A DNA stretch of 64,000 bases from Tubiluchus corallicola (lineage: Eukaryota > Priapulida > Priapulimorpha > Priapulimorphida > Tubiluchidae). Below, in pieces: positions 24,137 to 36,800 of this stretch. The DNA is taken from NCBI GenBank assembly GCA_030141605.1, contig JAQGDQ010000304.1:124001-188000 (forward strand), read 5' to 3'. A program made the translations under genes and the position numbers. How positions within the stretch are numbered: position 1 is the first letter of the stretch; every line of letters starts with the position of its first letter. The notes below the pieces were generated by a model that made no database searches, was not told the DNA's origin, and saw nothing but the letters and a program-made list of their open reading frames with translations.

Positions 24137-24430
24137 CTAAGTATTTTCCAGCATAAACAACTCTGTGACATCATTTTCCTCAAACTCTAAAATTTTCTCA
24201 GTACCATCACACTCAACCTCCGACATTATAAGATGGTTCTTTCTATTTTCATTGTCAAATTTCACCGCCTCCTGTTTCTTTGTATTAGCCATTTCAGTAA
24301 GCTCAGAATATTCTAAGGCATTTAACAATGAAGCTTCATAAATGAAATCACATTTCTATCCAATTTTATTTTATTGAATTAATCACTTGCAATTCTTCTT
24401 AGACGCATCTGCGCTTATGGGGGGCGCCAT
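24137..24430 (-). other. Candidate 5' exon/promoter region and adjacent acidic open frame
   Basis: On the minus strand an ATG at 24430 opens a short GC-rich frame MAPPISADASKKNC that reaches a possible donor (aa|gtgatt) at 24387. It could be a first exon of the TRMT5 transcript or of an upstream gene. Immediately downstream, at 24328-24137, is a separate 63-codon open frame, rich in Glu/Asp (for example EKILEFEENDVTELFM), with no recognised homology; its first codon is not ATG. I could not join these pieces in phase with each other or with the exon-like sequence at 22312-22223. Confidence 0.2.
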
Positions 24431-26419
24431 GTTACAACAAAAAACAACAGCTGTTACTGTACTAGTCTAGTGTTGCCACTTCAAGGCCTTGTCGCTAAAT
24501 TAGACGTTTTTATTTGGGCTTTTATACCTTCCGGAATTTCCAGTAATTGTTGCATTTACTGTTTAGTGCCGGCATTGCTCAAGTCTTCTTAGTTGTACAT
24601 GCCCATCAGTCATACAAACACATAAAAATAATGATTATCATAACGCACTGATTAAACACAGATACTTACCTGTGGAATTTCTTACTGCAAATTGTTTCCA
24701 TGTTAACTGCAACCTCATCTATCTTAAGGAGAATGTTAACATTGATGAATTAGTTATACAAAATAATTCTGTTTGTATGGACAATTTGGACATGTGTTCG
24801 TATTTATCCATGCAGTATACCTCGCACTGTGCTGTCCTAGATATTGTTGGGACAATTTATATATAAAAAGGAATTAATAAAGTTTTGATAATAACAGTGT
24901 TATAAATTTGCAAAACACTAAAATTATATTATAGGTCTTTATTTTTAGTTAGGTTTAGCCACTCATAAAAACTTCAAAAATGCCTTTTCAGTCTGAAGAG
25001 TGAAAATCAAAATACCGAAAGAGCAATTAAAATTTCTCCTGAGACTAAATAACAGCATTAAATGGTGTACTTATCGTTTAGATTTAGGTCACGGTCTTAT
25101 TTAAATTGTATCATGTAAATTGCTGTAATTTTTTTCAAAACTTATCTTGTACATAGTGGCACATTTGTAATATTATAATATCATATTTAATGTTCCCTTT
25201 TACTCTGAATTAGCGCTCTTTTATCTGAATATTAATATGAAGGCCCTCACATTGTTTTTATCATGCTCATTAACACTATATAATTGTTAGTACTGTTAAA
25301 TGTTTTTAACTTGATAACCCATTGTGAATATGTATTTTTATTATGTATCGCTGTTGTACAACAAAATGTTTATTATTATTATATTATCTTGGCTGGTTTT
25401 ATTCATATTCGATAACGTACGTATTATTTTCTGGTCAAGATCTAGTCCGTTAGCATGCAACATCGCATGACTTAAGCAAACTGCAGTAGCAAATTGGTAT
25501 AACTTAAGATTACAAGGTTTATGGAATTGAATTAGCGAAAAAGATATGTGAATTAAAACGTTAATATTCAAATTACGTTTAGCGACACTAGTGATGAATT
25601 TAGGGACTTTATTTAGCCCAGAGAGCTTCATTGACCAGTCTATCATCGCATAGAAATGAGCATATAGGTGATATTTAATCCCTAAACGTCGTATTTTACA
25701 CGAAATGGAGTACGTACGTAAATTCATAAGGTGAGATTTTGAATTGTTTGCGCCAAAAAATTTACCCAATTTCTATACATTTTTTTTATTAAGTCATATG
25801 ATTTGTCCTATGGTGTGGTGAGTGTTATGTGGTGGAGTAATGTGGTGTGGCATCGTGTGGTCTGGTTAGTAAGGTGTGGGTGGTGTAGTGTAGGTGCACG
25901 GAGGATGTCAGAACTTTGTTGTTGGGGGCCTTTACAAGCAAATTGTGTGTAGTTTGGCTAGTAATTTATTATTGATCAATGATTATAACTCCTAGCTAGC
26001 TTCATACAAAAAGTTTTTGACAATATGATAAACAGACATGACAATTAAGTCTATAGTTTTTGCCCACATTTTTGCGGATTGATGAATATGCTCCTTTCTG
26101 CGCAGATTTTAAAAATTTCACACAAATTCACAGATTTGTGGATATGTGTGTAACATATTGTGCATGACGGATTTTGCAGTTGCGGATTTGCGGATAAACC
26201 AGAATGTTTTGACCCGTTACAGCGCTGCATTTAATTTTATTGAAATTCCTATTTAATTCTCGTGATACTTTTATTGTTTATAAACTAAATTGTGTGAATC
26301 AAAGGCAAAAATCAATACATCGATCGGATTTACAAATAGGCCCAATGTTATGTGACATAGCAATGAATAACATCATTATAATAACAAATCATCCAGTTAC
26401 TATGTTACAGGACCTGATT
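24431..26419. other. Intergenic, AT-rich, with a GTG-rich patch
   Basis: No gene is recognised here. A long open frame on the minus strand (25769-25341) has no visible domain or codon bias, and it overlaps ordinary AT-rich sequence. At 25800-25990 the plus strand is rich in GTGGTG/GTGTGG words and ends in a TTTGGCTAGTAATTTATTA-type sequence that recurs at 61020-61170. Confidence 0.35.
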
Positions 26420-27400
26420 TAGTGATTGGCGCCCTACCTCCTTTATGTTGATGACGTATTGCCTGTGGATAGTGCAAAAACTGTAGACAATTCCTGAGAA
26501 ATGAAAAATAAAAAAACGATGACTTTCAATTTTAAAAAAGACAAAGTATATGATAAGTAAAGCAAATAGCAAAAATTAGACATTGAATGTAAAAACAGTC
26601 AAATTAAGCATACCGATGAATATAAATATCTGGGAGATTGGTTCAGTAGTAAAAACAGTTATACATCTTATGTTCAAAAGCGAAAAGAGTGAAATTTACG
26701 ATTTCAGAAGTTCTGGTTATTGGAAGTAAAGCAAAAGTTAGTATTATCACTGTCGCTGGTGTGCGGTACAATGTTATTTGAAATTACACTATTATAATTA
26801 TTTTATCATTTATAATCAATAATGGAGAGACTTGCAGTTGCACCAGTCTCACCAAAACGGAAATGGGTGAATTCGACGACATACAGAGAGAAACATTATC
26901 GAAAATTTTATGGCCTATGGTATATAGGTTAGATTGCAAAAAAATTGATATATTACTACCTGCTAATAAACTCCAGCAATGAAAGATTAGCTAAACAAGC
27001 TAAACAAGTCCTAGAGGTAATAACTTTAAAAATTATTGATACCATAAAATACATAATTATGCTAAAATGCATGATACATTATGCTGACATATAATGTTGA
27101 CAGAAATTTGGGCACAATAAATTCAATCATTAAGTCTAGCTATATAGGTGAAATAAGTCTATTAAAAATAAAATCAATTCGGAAAGTATGACAAAATTAA
27201 GTTTCCTAAAAAATAAAGTTTTCAAAAGGCTTAAAAATGACCTTTCAATGACCTTTAACATTGCTGTGTTAAAGCGAGTTTTAAAAACTTATATAAGAAT
27301 GACCTTAAGTGTTCGTTATGCTACAGGGAAGAGGATACTACGGAGGAACACCTTTTTGATCGTCAAGCAATATGTGCCTATAAATAGGGCGTATCAGTGC
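26420..27400 (+). pseudogene. Decayed LINE reverse-transcriptase fragment (non-LTR retrotransposon)
   Basis: Several pieces of a retrotransposon polymerase are in order but in shifting frames with stops. They are an LYVDDVL active-site-like box with an upstream IGALPP near 26430-26460; the thumb-type HTDEYKYLGDWF near 26610-26645; a segment around 26820-26930 with the spacing of the post-RT region; and a terminal zinc-knuckle-like KCSLCYREEDTTEEHLFD near 27310-27360. That order matches LINE ORF2 C-terminal halves. The copy is clearly dead. The 5' part is not visible. Confidence 0.7.
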
Positions 27401-27524
27401 AGGACATAAAGAGTTCAAACATAAATAAACTAAAAAAGTTAGAATATGTGTCAATGAAGTACTACAATTAAAATTGTAATCAAAGACGAGGAAACAGTAA
27501 AAAAGTCACGCCAAAGTGAATGAT

Positions 27525-27785
27525 CTATATAGTGCGATTTACAAGTAAAGTAAATTTGTGTAATTGATCTCCCAAACAGACACTTTTTGTTGCTGTCTGT
27601 TTGCTCGGCGATTTTGGTGAAAGAGGATCGAGCTTATCCGCGGCGCGGTATTCACGGAAAGTCATAGATAATAACATATTGTACGCGGTTCTGTTGAACA
27701 AGGCAACCCTAGAGTTTGACCAAAGCTGAAAGCTCTTGCTAGATCTGGATTTTGGTGTCAGGTTCGGGGTTGCTGAGGCGGCCAT
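27525..27785 (-). CDS. Divergent open frame opposite the LUC7L start (hypothetical)
   Basis: An 86-codon frame starting ATGGCCGCCTCAGCAACC on the minus strand, only 58 bp from the LUC7L ATG on the other strand. It is Ser/Lys/Arg-rich (NLTPKSRSSKSFQLWSNSR), without a recognised domain. GC content is raised here because of the promoter, which makes chance open frames more likely. It may be a real divergent first exon or just 5' flank. I lean to flank. Confidence 0.2.
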   Translation of the reverse strand: MAASATPNLTPKSRSSKSFQLWSNSRVALFNRTAYNMLLSMTFREYRAADKLDPLSPKSPSKQTATKSVCLGDQLHKFTLLVNRTI

Positions 27786-27843
27786 GATGGTCTGAAATTT
27801 TTACGGAATTTCGCAACCTGAAATAATATAGCAAACTTGTAAA
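27600..27843. promoter_or_regulatory. LUC7L: LUC7L promoter/5' UTR region
   Basis: A GC-enriched stretch (including CCGCGGCGCGG near 27640) directly upstream of the LUC7L start in otherwise AT-rich DNA. No TATA box is evident. The composition and location suggest a housekeeping-type promoter, possibly bidirectional. Confidence 0.45.
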
Positions 27844-30800
27844 ATGTCGGCCCAAGAACAAATGAGAGCTATGTTGGACCAGCTTATGGGTACACAAAGA
27901 GATGGTACGTAATACTGTAAATTGTTTTAATACGTTTTTTATCATTAGTAGTATCATTTTTTGTCTTCATCTGTTTGGCTAAATATATACATAGTTATTA
28001 AGCCACGCATATGTCACGCTCGTGATATATTTCAGAAAATTGTTTTATGCTTTATTACACTTACTAACTACTAACGTCATGTAATAGTTGCTCGTCTGTA
28101 CTGTTACATATTTACATAATCCTGTGCTACTAGATGTTAAAGGATTCAAGGATGAAACAGTGAACAATATTAAGGAAGGATGAAGCAGTGAACAATATTA
28201 AGGCTTATTGGCAATGTTTGTTTTGATATTTCGTTGAAAAATGCACCCAAGTCTCGTATATAAATACGACCAAACATGTAAATTTGCCAAACAAATTTAA
28301 AATCATATTTTTAGTGTGATTTAAAAATATCTATTTCTTTGTACCTCCTTTGGTTCTTATAATATTATTATCATTATGTAAACATATGTTAAAGTGTGAG
28401 AAAGCAGTTTAATTAGCTTGTACTCTTAAAGTTTTTAATTGTCCTTTTTGTGTAATATGCTACCTTATTATGAATTCTAATTTACAAGCCATACTAGCAG
28501 ACAGTCTATTTCGTAAAGTATTTTAAATGTTGTTTACAATTTACACGTAGGCTTGCATCATACTAGCTTAAGACAAAATAAAATTTTTATTTTTTGTTTT
28601 CATAATAAATTATGTTTTATGCAAAAAGTCTGAAATTAATATAGGACACGTAGAGTGACCCTATAGAGGATACGGTGATCTAGCAAAACTCGGGAATATA
28701 AGAAAGTCGCATGCTGTTTATTACTTCTTAAAAGAGCTTTTTAGACAACAGCCTGTACATGGCATCAATTTTAATTAAATTATGTGATCTTGGTGCAAAC
28801 ACTTGTTTATTAAGTTTTGTGTACTAAACAACTGCATATTTCTTTCAGCATTTCGGGATCAGAATGTCTTCTTTTGCTTTCTGTGTGTTCGTTGTTTTAT
28901 TTATTTTGTACATAATTTTCCTTTGTAATTTTCAGTCGTAGACTATGTTGATTTCGTACTGTTATAGCTTCTAACATTTTGCATTCATTTTCAAGGTGTC
29001 ACGTAAGGAAAGCCTGCAAATTTTGTGCTGATACCTAGTCAGTCGTTTCATGGAACGTTTTTCTTACCCGTGAGTTCTAAATCTGTTTAGATACATATAG
29101 GAACATTTTTTGGAATCTGAAATTTATGCTGTAATTCTGGATGTATTATTGCGTAGAATCTGGAAGAATATCAAATTATCAATATTGTTTAGTGTATAAT
29201 AATAAACCTTTGGATATTTACGACTATAATAGACCTTGTATAGGAATGTTTATAGGCCTATAATATCAATATATGCAGTTGATTTTAGCATTAAGACATA
29301 GAAGCTTTGCCTGTTTGCATAATTTGTTATACTTATTTTAATAATCTTACTTCTAGATTCCCTTACAGTAGGTGTTGTTCATTGTAAGATTCAGCACAGT
29401 GCTGTGTCCGTATCTAGGGATGGGTGCGTACTTCCTGGATATTGGTTTAAAAGTTGGATTTTTCAGTCTACTGTATGGCAATATTGGCAACTTTAGTAGT
29501 GCAGAATTTAGCTTGTATCTAGGTATCTGTCATTGTACATAAAAAAACAGGATCAGAGATAAAAATTTTTGCTTAAATCATAGTTCATTTGCTGTTGTTT
29601 TTCAAATATCGGCTCATTCAGAAATCTTAAATAAAGTTCATTCCACTGTGCTGTGCTGATAACTTGTGAACTAATATAAATTTAATTTCCTTCAATTAGC
29701 AATTTTTTTTAGCTTAAAAATTTCAACCAAAAGCAGTGGATGATCGAAAAGCAAGATTCGCCATATTTCAGTTTTTTGAAGTTTTTAAAATGATCTTTTT
29801 TAAAATAGTCATAGCAATGCTGCTCAGTCAATGCAGTTAGTGTGACAGAGATTATTTTCTAAGTCTGCACGCCTTTTTCCACTGAGATTTTCCTATTTTG
29901 ACACACTGAGATCTGTGTGCATGTACATGCCTACTCTATGTATCTAGAGGTTATTTTTTACTTTATTATAAGCAGTTGCCATGTTGCCGTACAGTACGAC
30001 ATAATTTGTATCTACTTGATTCTGCCGTTTCCTACACCAAGCAAATGTATGTATCTTTAGTTTTGATCCTGTTCCGATTCAGTTAGGTAATTTGGTTTCA
30101 TCTTAGACGCATAGGGCATTGTATAGTTCCCAGACTGCAAGTACCTGTTGGTGCGTATTGCTGTTATCTTTGTTAGTAAGATATTTAAAGAAAAAGATAA
30201 ATTTAACCAGGATTTTAGTATTGTGAAATTCTAAATCTACGTATATTTTGCGGCTGCAGTCCGTATTCCATAACGGATGATTTTGGTGCGTATTTACATT
30301 GAAACTGATATTCAGCACTTCTACAGTTCCGTCTTTGATTATGTCTTCGAAAATTGTCAGGCTGTCCTCGACTGTTCATTAAGTTTCAAGATATCTATTG
30401 ATTTAGTCTCGACGATTGTTTTAGAGCCTAGTTAATGTTTTGGCAGGCTATATATCAGCGCAGCAGTTGCGGTGTGTATGAAATATTGTGTGTAGATTTG
30501 AAGCACTTAAATCTATGTCTTGTAAACCAGAAGATAAGGTCATTCCATGTCAACTGATCTAATTTTTTTCCAAGTGACAAAAATTTGATTATAAATTTGA
30601 AATCTTATTAATCTAATTAAATACTATTTTTCATGCATAATTGTGTATGTGGTGAAACTTATTTAAGAAAATTTAAGCTGCAATGAAGAAGTATGAGTGC
30701 CTCAAAGAAATAAAGTATTGTGCAACAAGGTGCAATATTTCTGGTTAAATGTTATGATTTTGTTTTGCACTTTTTTTAAATTACATGGTACAGTATGTTT

Positions 30801-33800
30801 AGTTAAAAGAAATTAGCACATTTGAATTTTGAACTTATTAATTTGTTTGTAGAGTTCATACTAAGTATAAGTACATACTAAGTAAGAACAATTTTTTCAC
30901 ATTTTCTGTAAAATTTATTTTATAATTCTGTTATGGTAGTTTTATCGGAGCTATTAAAATACTCTTTTCTATGTGATTGAATTTTGCTATTTTGCTTCCT
31001 TTACTAACCACACTCATTGTGTGATATTATAGTAGGCTGTTAATATTATCCTTGAGTTGTTAACTTTTTGGAACAAATGATTCCTTTCTTCAAAAATTTA
31101 AATTTAAAGGTCATATCATTCATGTGACTTGATGTCTGGTGGTTACTAGGTGAGTTGATAGGGATGACCAATTTTTAAACAATTTACTTTTATGATTTTA
31201 CCAAGTTTTACTTGACTTTGCTGTTCATTTAATAATTAATTAATTTCATTTGGAAAGGATTGCAATCGTTATCGTAATTATTATCTTGTCAGTTTTTTCT
31301 GGTTTACAATTAGCACTTATACACTATTTGTAATATTAAAAAGATATAAACAGTGCACTTATTTAAAGATTCTAGCTAGACCTCATTTAGAAAGATGGCT
31401 TCTTCAGCTTGCTTGCATAATAAGAGATTCCCAGCTAGTTTCCACTTCCCAGTAACTTCGTGTTGTGGTGCGTATAATAAATTATTTAATTTCAGTGTTA
31501 TCGGCTAAACATTTAGTTTTCTAAGATTTTATGCTAACAGAGGTTTTTCAGCAGAACGAGAGGACTACAGTGGGATCACCGAGCAAACTTTCCAGTTTGT
31601 TCCAGCTACTGTGAGTGTCATCATTGTCATCATCATCATCAATTTATTCGTCATCATCGTCGTCGTCATCATCTTTCAAATTCATCTTCTGTTCTATATA
31701 TTCAGCTGATCTGATCTACTAGCTAGAGCTTTCAAACTCTATTTTTTCATGAAAATGTTATTAGAAATCCTGCGAAAGGTTTTATGCAAGAGCTGCCTAA
31801 TGCTATATAGACTCTTTCTAGTAGAACAGGTCTGAATGTACTGGTTAATAACAAATGCACAGTTTACAATGTTTAATTGTTGTTGGTTGTGTGCTCTGTA
31901 TATAACAGGATCAAGTAAGACAAAGCTGAAGTTTAGTGATCCACAAGTGTGCAGGAGCTTTCTTTTGGATTGCTGTCCTCATGACATCCTTCAGAGTACG
32001 GTAAGTGATGACTTTGTAATAGACAAAAGCTTATATGTGTGCATTACTAGTTAGATGTTGTTTTGTTAGACTGTCAGTGACAGTTGAAAATTTGCATTTG
32101 TAAATAGTCTGTTTTCAGAAGTAATTCAAGGGCAGCATTTTAAATTTTTGTCTTCTGCCCAAATTAATAATTCTTAACCAGGATTTATATATGTTGGTAT
32201 ATAATTACCAATTTATGTAGCTACTGCAAATTTAAGCTTTTTATAACTGAAATTGCAGTGTTTCCTGCTTAGATTACTTTTGTAAAGGTATCTAAAATCT
32301 TACCAAGTTACAAGAGAATTACCTTTAACATGTCTATTTAACTCAAAAAGGTAGTATGTTTCATTTAGTGTCTACTATACTGTGAATTTCTGCTTACTGA
32401 GTTGAGTGAGTACAGTTATTTGTCCTCCAATTGTTCGTGTGATGATTTTATTTTAGAAAGTTTTTTTTCTGATTATTAATTCACGGCTTTCCATGAGTAA
32501 GAATGTTTAACCAGAATTTTGTTGAAAAAGAACCCATTTTTAGTTGTATCAACTTGTATTCAATAGTAACTGTTTCACACAATTTCTCATTGTATGACTC
32601 TAAAAATTTTTTGTTGCAAAAATTGCTCTTTTATGGTCAAAAGGAGCTAAATATTAAAATGATGTTCATTGTTTTTTATTTATAGCGTTTGAATCTTGGT
32701 GAGTGTCCAAAAGTTCATGAGTTGGCATTACGTGCTGATTATGAGATGGCATCTAGAAAGCGCGAATACTACTATGAAATGGATGTGAGTGACTCGTTTT
32801 GATAGACTTTTGATCAGTTTCTGGAAGAAATAAACGTCATAAGGAGGCATAAGCAGTATTAGCTTAATTAATTTTCATTAGTACATCTGACTAATGTTCT
32901 GATAATTTGCAACCAGTTACAATGTAAAAAATTACACATGGAATGCCTTCAATGTCTGCAAGTACCGTAGGGTTACCAGTGGCGTGTGCTTGATTTTCCT
33001 GTTTCTGCATACTGTAGTTCACCATTTGTACTAGTTGTAGGAACCAATTAATTGATTTAATAGATTACTTCGATTTGGGCTTTTATTTCTAATTTTTCTC
33101 AGCTGCTCTAGCAGCTGTTGTTTTGGAAAAACCACAAAAATAATAAACAATAATAAGCAAAGCCTTCGCTGCGGTGAAATCAAGCAATATGGTACTACTG
33201 CATAGTAACGTATCATCCTGCCAATGCACAATTCTTATAAGCACGAGCGCTTGGTATTGTCGTGGTTTTATGTGCGCCTGCTTTCTTCCACAGTTCGTAC
33301 AAAAATTTCAAACAAATTAAGTCAATTTTGAAGGACTGTTTTGTAAACTCCAAACTAATAAAATAAACTTATTTTTACTCTTATTCTTTACTTTAGATTT
33401 TTACTTTTTCTATCAGAATTGTAATGTAAACATCAATGGTTAAAATAACAAAATGTGTTACACTCCAAATGGTATTTATTAAACATTTTGAACTTACCAA
33501 TTTTTTTATACCTGAAAACTAATCGACATTTTAATCGATTTCATATCCGATTAAAATGAAGCAAATATCGCACCACTATTTTGTATTACCTTGCATTAAT
33601 TTTGGTAGTACTCGAGAGTGAAACAAATTGATAAAACAGCTGATCTGCTTTTCTTCTATACAGATGGCATTTATAGTTCATATTTTCCTCACTTAATGCT
33701 TTTTTTTGTGTGTTTAGGCAATGGAGCATTTGCAGGCATTTGTCCGTGATTGTGACACGCAGACTGAAAACGCCAAGAAGAAGTTAGCTGAAACACAAGA

Positions 33801-36800
33801 ACAACTGAGTGATGAAGTTAATGAGAAGGTAGATGTTAAGTTTAATCCATTTTTGAAAATTTGTGGGCTGTTTTTTGCTGTTCCATCTTGCTGTCCCATT
33901 TAGCAATCTGCCAACTGTTAATGACATTAAATACAAAACATGGTCTGACATTTGTGGCCTCATATCAACTAATTTTCAGTTTTGCTCATTAGCATTAAAA
34001 ATTCACGGTGCAGTGTTTCCAGTGCGACGTATTTCGGCAGCGGATACAGTAATTCCTGCTTCCTCGTCATCATCACTGCAGTCATGCAAAGTTGTAAAAA
34101 GTGCTTAGAACAAAGATACTGATCTAGCTTAAGTTACAAAGTAGGACATTTGTGTAGTCTATGTCACAATTTCGTTGCCTTCACTGTGTGCGAGGTGGAT
34201 TTATAAAGCGAAATTTCAATTTAATAAACTGTGGATTTTACTAGATTAAAGTATTATACAGTTGAGTTCCAGCAGTGGTCCCCACTATATGCAGCTGGAT
34301 TTATTAAGCGGATTCTACTGTATTGAAGATGCTAAGTCATTCACACCCATAGTGTCGGGTTTAAACAAAAGCTGCTTCAAGTCAGGCTACATGCATCTAT
34401 CATTGTACAACACATTATACTCACATAAGCTAGCTTCTTCAGCATACGTGACAGCATTTGAAAGTGTAACGAACTAAAGCTATGAATGTGTCTTGCAAAT
34501 TGAGTTTCTTTTAGTTGCTCGAAAAATTAAGTGGTATGTTCAACATTTACGGATGGCAATTCAGTTTTGGTGATCTATAAAGCCAAAAGATTCTTAAATA
34601 TTTTGCTGATAACTACAAAAATACTAGTAAATGTGTTGTTGTCAGGAAATGATCTTTTGTCAGTTTACTTGTAGACTGGAGTGATCAAAGCAAATTTTCA
34701 GTTGGAAAAGTGACGAGATTTTAGGAAACAAATGTAAAGTATTTTTTCTGCCTGCACTATTTATGTACTTCATTCAATTTTTAGTTAGATAAAGTGCATG
34801 AACTTGCTGAAGGAATAGGCAAGACACTTGCAAAGGCAGAGCAGTTGGGGGCTGATGGAAATGTTGAAGAGTCTTTAACTTTGCTGGAGGAGGTTGAGCG
34901 TCTTAAAAAAGCAAAGCATGATGCGGAGGTAAATTGTTTCATTTATTTCTTGATGAACACAGGTGGGAAAGACCTGATCTGTTTTCTGTGCTATTTCCCA
35001 CCTGTGCTGGCTAATATGTTTTTATACATAGTGGTATTGTGTATAATGTTTTGGATCACAACTTTTCTATTTCTAACAGGACTGCTATTTTATTGTTATT
35101 GCTTTTCATTCACTAGGGCTTCTTTAAAATTTAAACAGTATACGTTGTTTAATTAAAGTCTAGTGTATGCTGTAATAAATAATAACTATCCAGTTGAAGA
35201 AGTTTATAATTCTATTTCCATTGTGTAAATTAACAGATGGAGTATCGTAACTCGATGCCTTCTTCTACCTATCAGCAGCAGAAGCTACGTGTTTGTGAAG
35301 TTTGTTCTGCTTACCTTGGAATTCATGATAACGATCGACGACTTGCTGACCATTTTGGAGGAAAGCTGCACCTTGGTTTTATTGACATACGCGAAAAACT
35401 GGAGAAACTGAAGGTAATTGAAAAGCACATGTATGATTGTTAATTATGCTATTTGTATACCTTGCAGGTGTTCCAAATGTACGCACAAAAGATAATTGTT
35501 AACGAGTATTATATACATTTAATTTCGTGTCACAGTTTTCTGTTCGGTTTACTTAGGGCAGTGGTGCAATTATTACCCTAAATGCAATTTGTCGGAATTT
35601 TCTACGTAGCGAATCATCCAGCATTTTGACAGTTTTAGTTGTAGTAATTTGGTTTTGTCACAGGACTTAAAGTTTTATACACATTATGTTTTAGGTAGTC
35701 GTAGAGGAAAAGAAATTGAAAAGGGAAGCGGAACGAGAGCAGCGCATGGCAGAACGTGAAAAAGAGTGGCAGGAAAGAGAAAAAGAAAGAGAAAAGAGTA
35801 GAGAAGATTATGATCGGGAAAGAGAGAGGGCACGTAATCGCAGAAGGTATTCGCATTGTACTGGTCAATGAACTATGTAAATTGTAGTTACTAGCACCAT
35901 TTATATAATGTGGTGCAAAAATGTGCCTATGTTTTTTTACAATATTGTAAAAAGAAAATAATGGAATCGCCAATGACTTTGTCTTGTTGGAATTTGTATT
36001 TTTAACATCCAGAAGCTTCAGCCATAACTTAAAAGCCTCATAAACTCTAAATTTTTAACTTTCATAGCCAAAAGTTAATGTACTGCAATACCGCAATATG
36101 GAATTTTTACATTTTAGGGTGTTCACTTCTACTGTTATTGCAGTCTAAACTGCGGTGCATTTTTACTGCACCACCCGATATATCATAAAAGATAATGTGA
36201 TTTTGTTCTTTGGCAGATACTTATCAGTCGAATTACACATATATTTATCGGTTGCCCAATGTATATCATTCTTGGTATCGTCAACTTGAAACTGAAAAAC
36301 TGTAGGGCAGGAACTTATGGAAACCACTTATTTTTGTTTTATTCAGAAATGTATGTTAAATTCTGCTAATGCACAGTTTGTTTCTAAAACAACCAACATC
36401 CACAAGTAGCTATAATTGTTTTTTTGATATGTGATTGTACCTGTTAGTTTTTCTATTTATCATTGAGTGACAGATTTTCAAAGCCAAACTGTTTTCATTA
36501 ATGATGAAAATGTTTGTGATTGTGTATAACTGAAGATTGAAATAGGTGATACATGGTATATTGTTGAATTGTTTTGTTTTCTTTTTAGACGAAGCAGAAG
36601 TAGAAGTAGAGAACGACGACGCAGGTAGAATAAATTTTGTCATTTTGTAGTTTGTAAATTAGTAGTTACAAAGCAATAATTTTGAACTTAATAACTGTTT
36701 TAACAAGGTTCGTTAGTACACTGCATGAAAAATAATGTTAATTGTACTGATATGCAATAGTGTTGGTATATGCATATATACGAGTAATTGTTGTGTAGCT

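Noticed and set aside
25341-25769. 142-codon minus-strand frame as a gene
   Set aside because: No recognisable domain, no codon bias, no splice partners, and it sits in AT-rich intergenic sequence.
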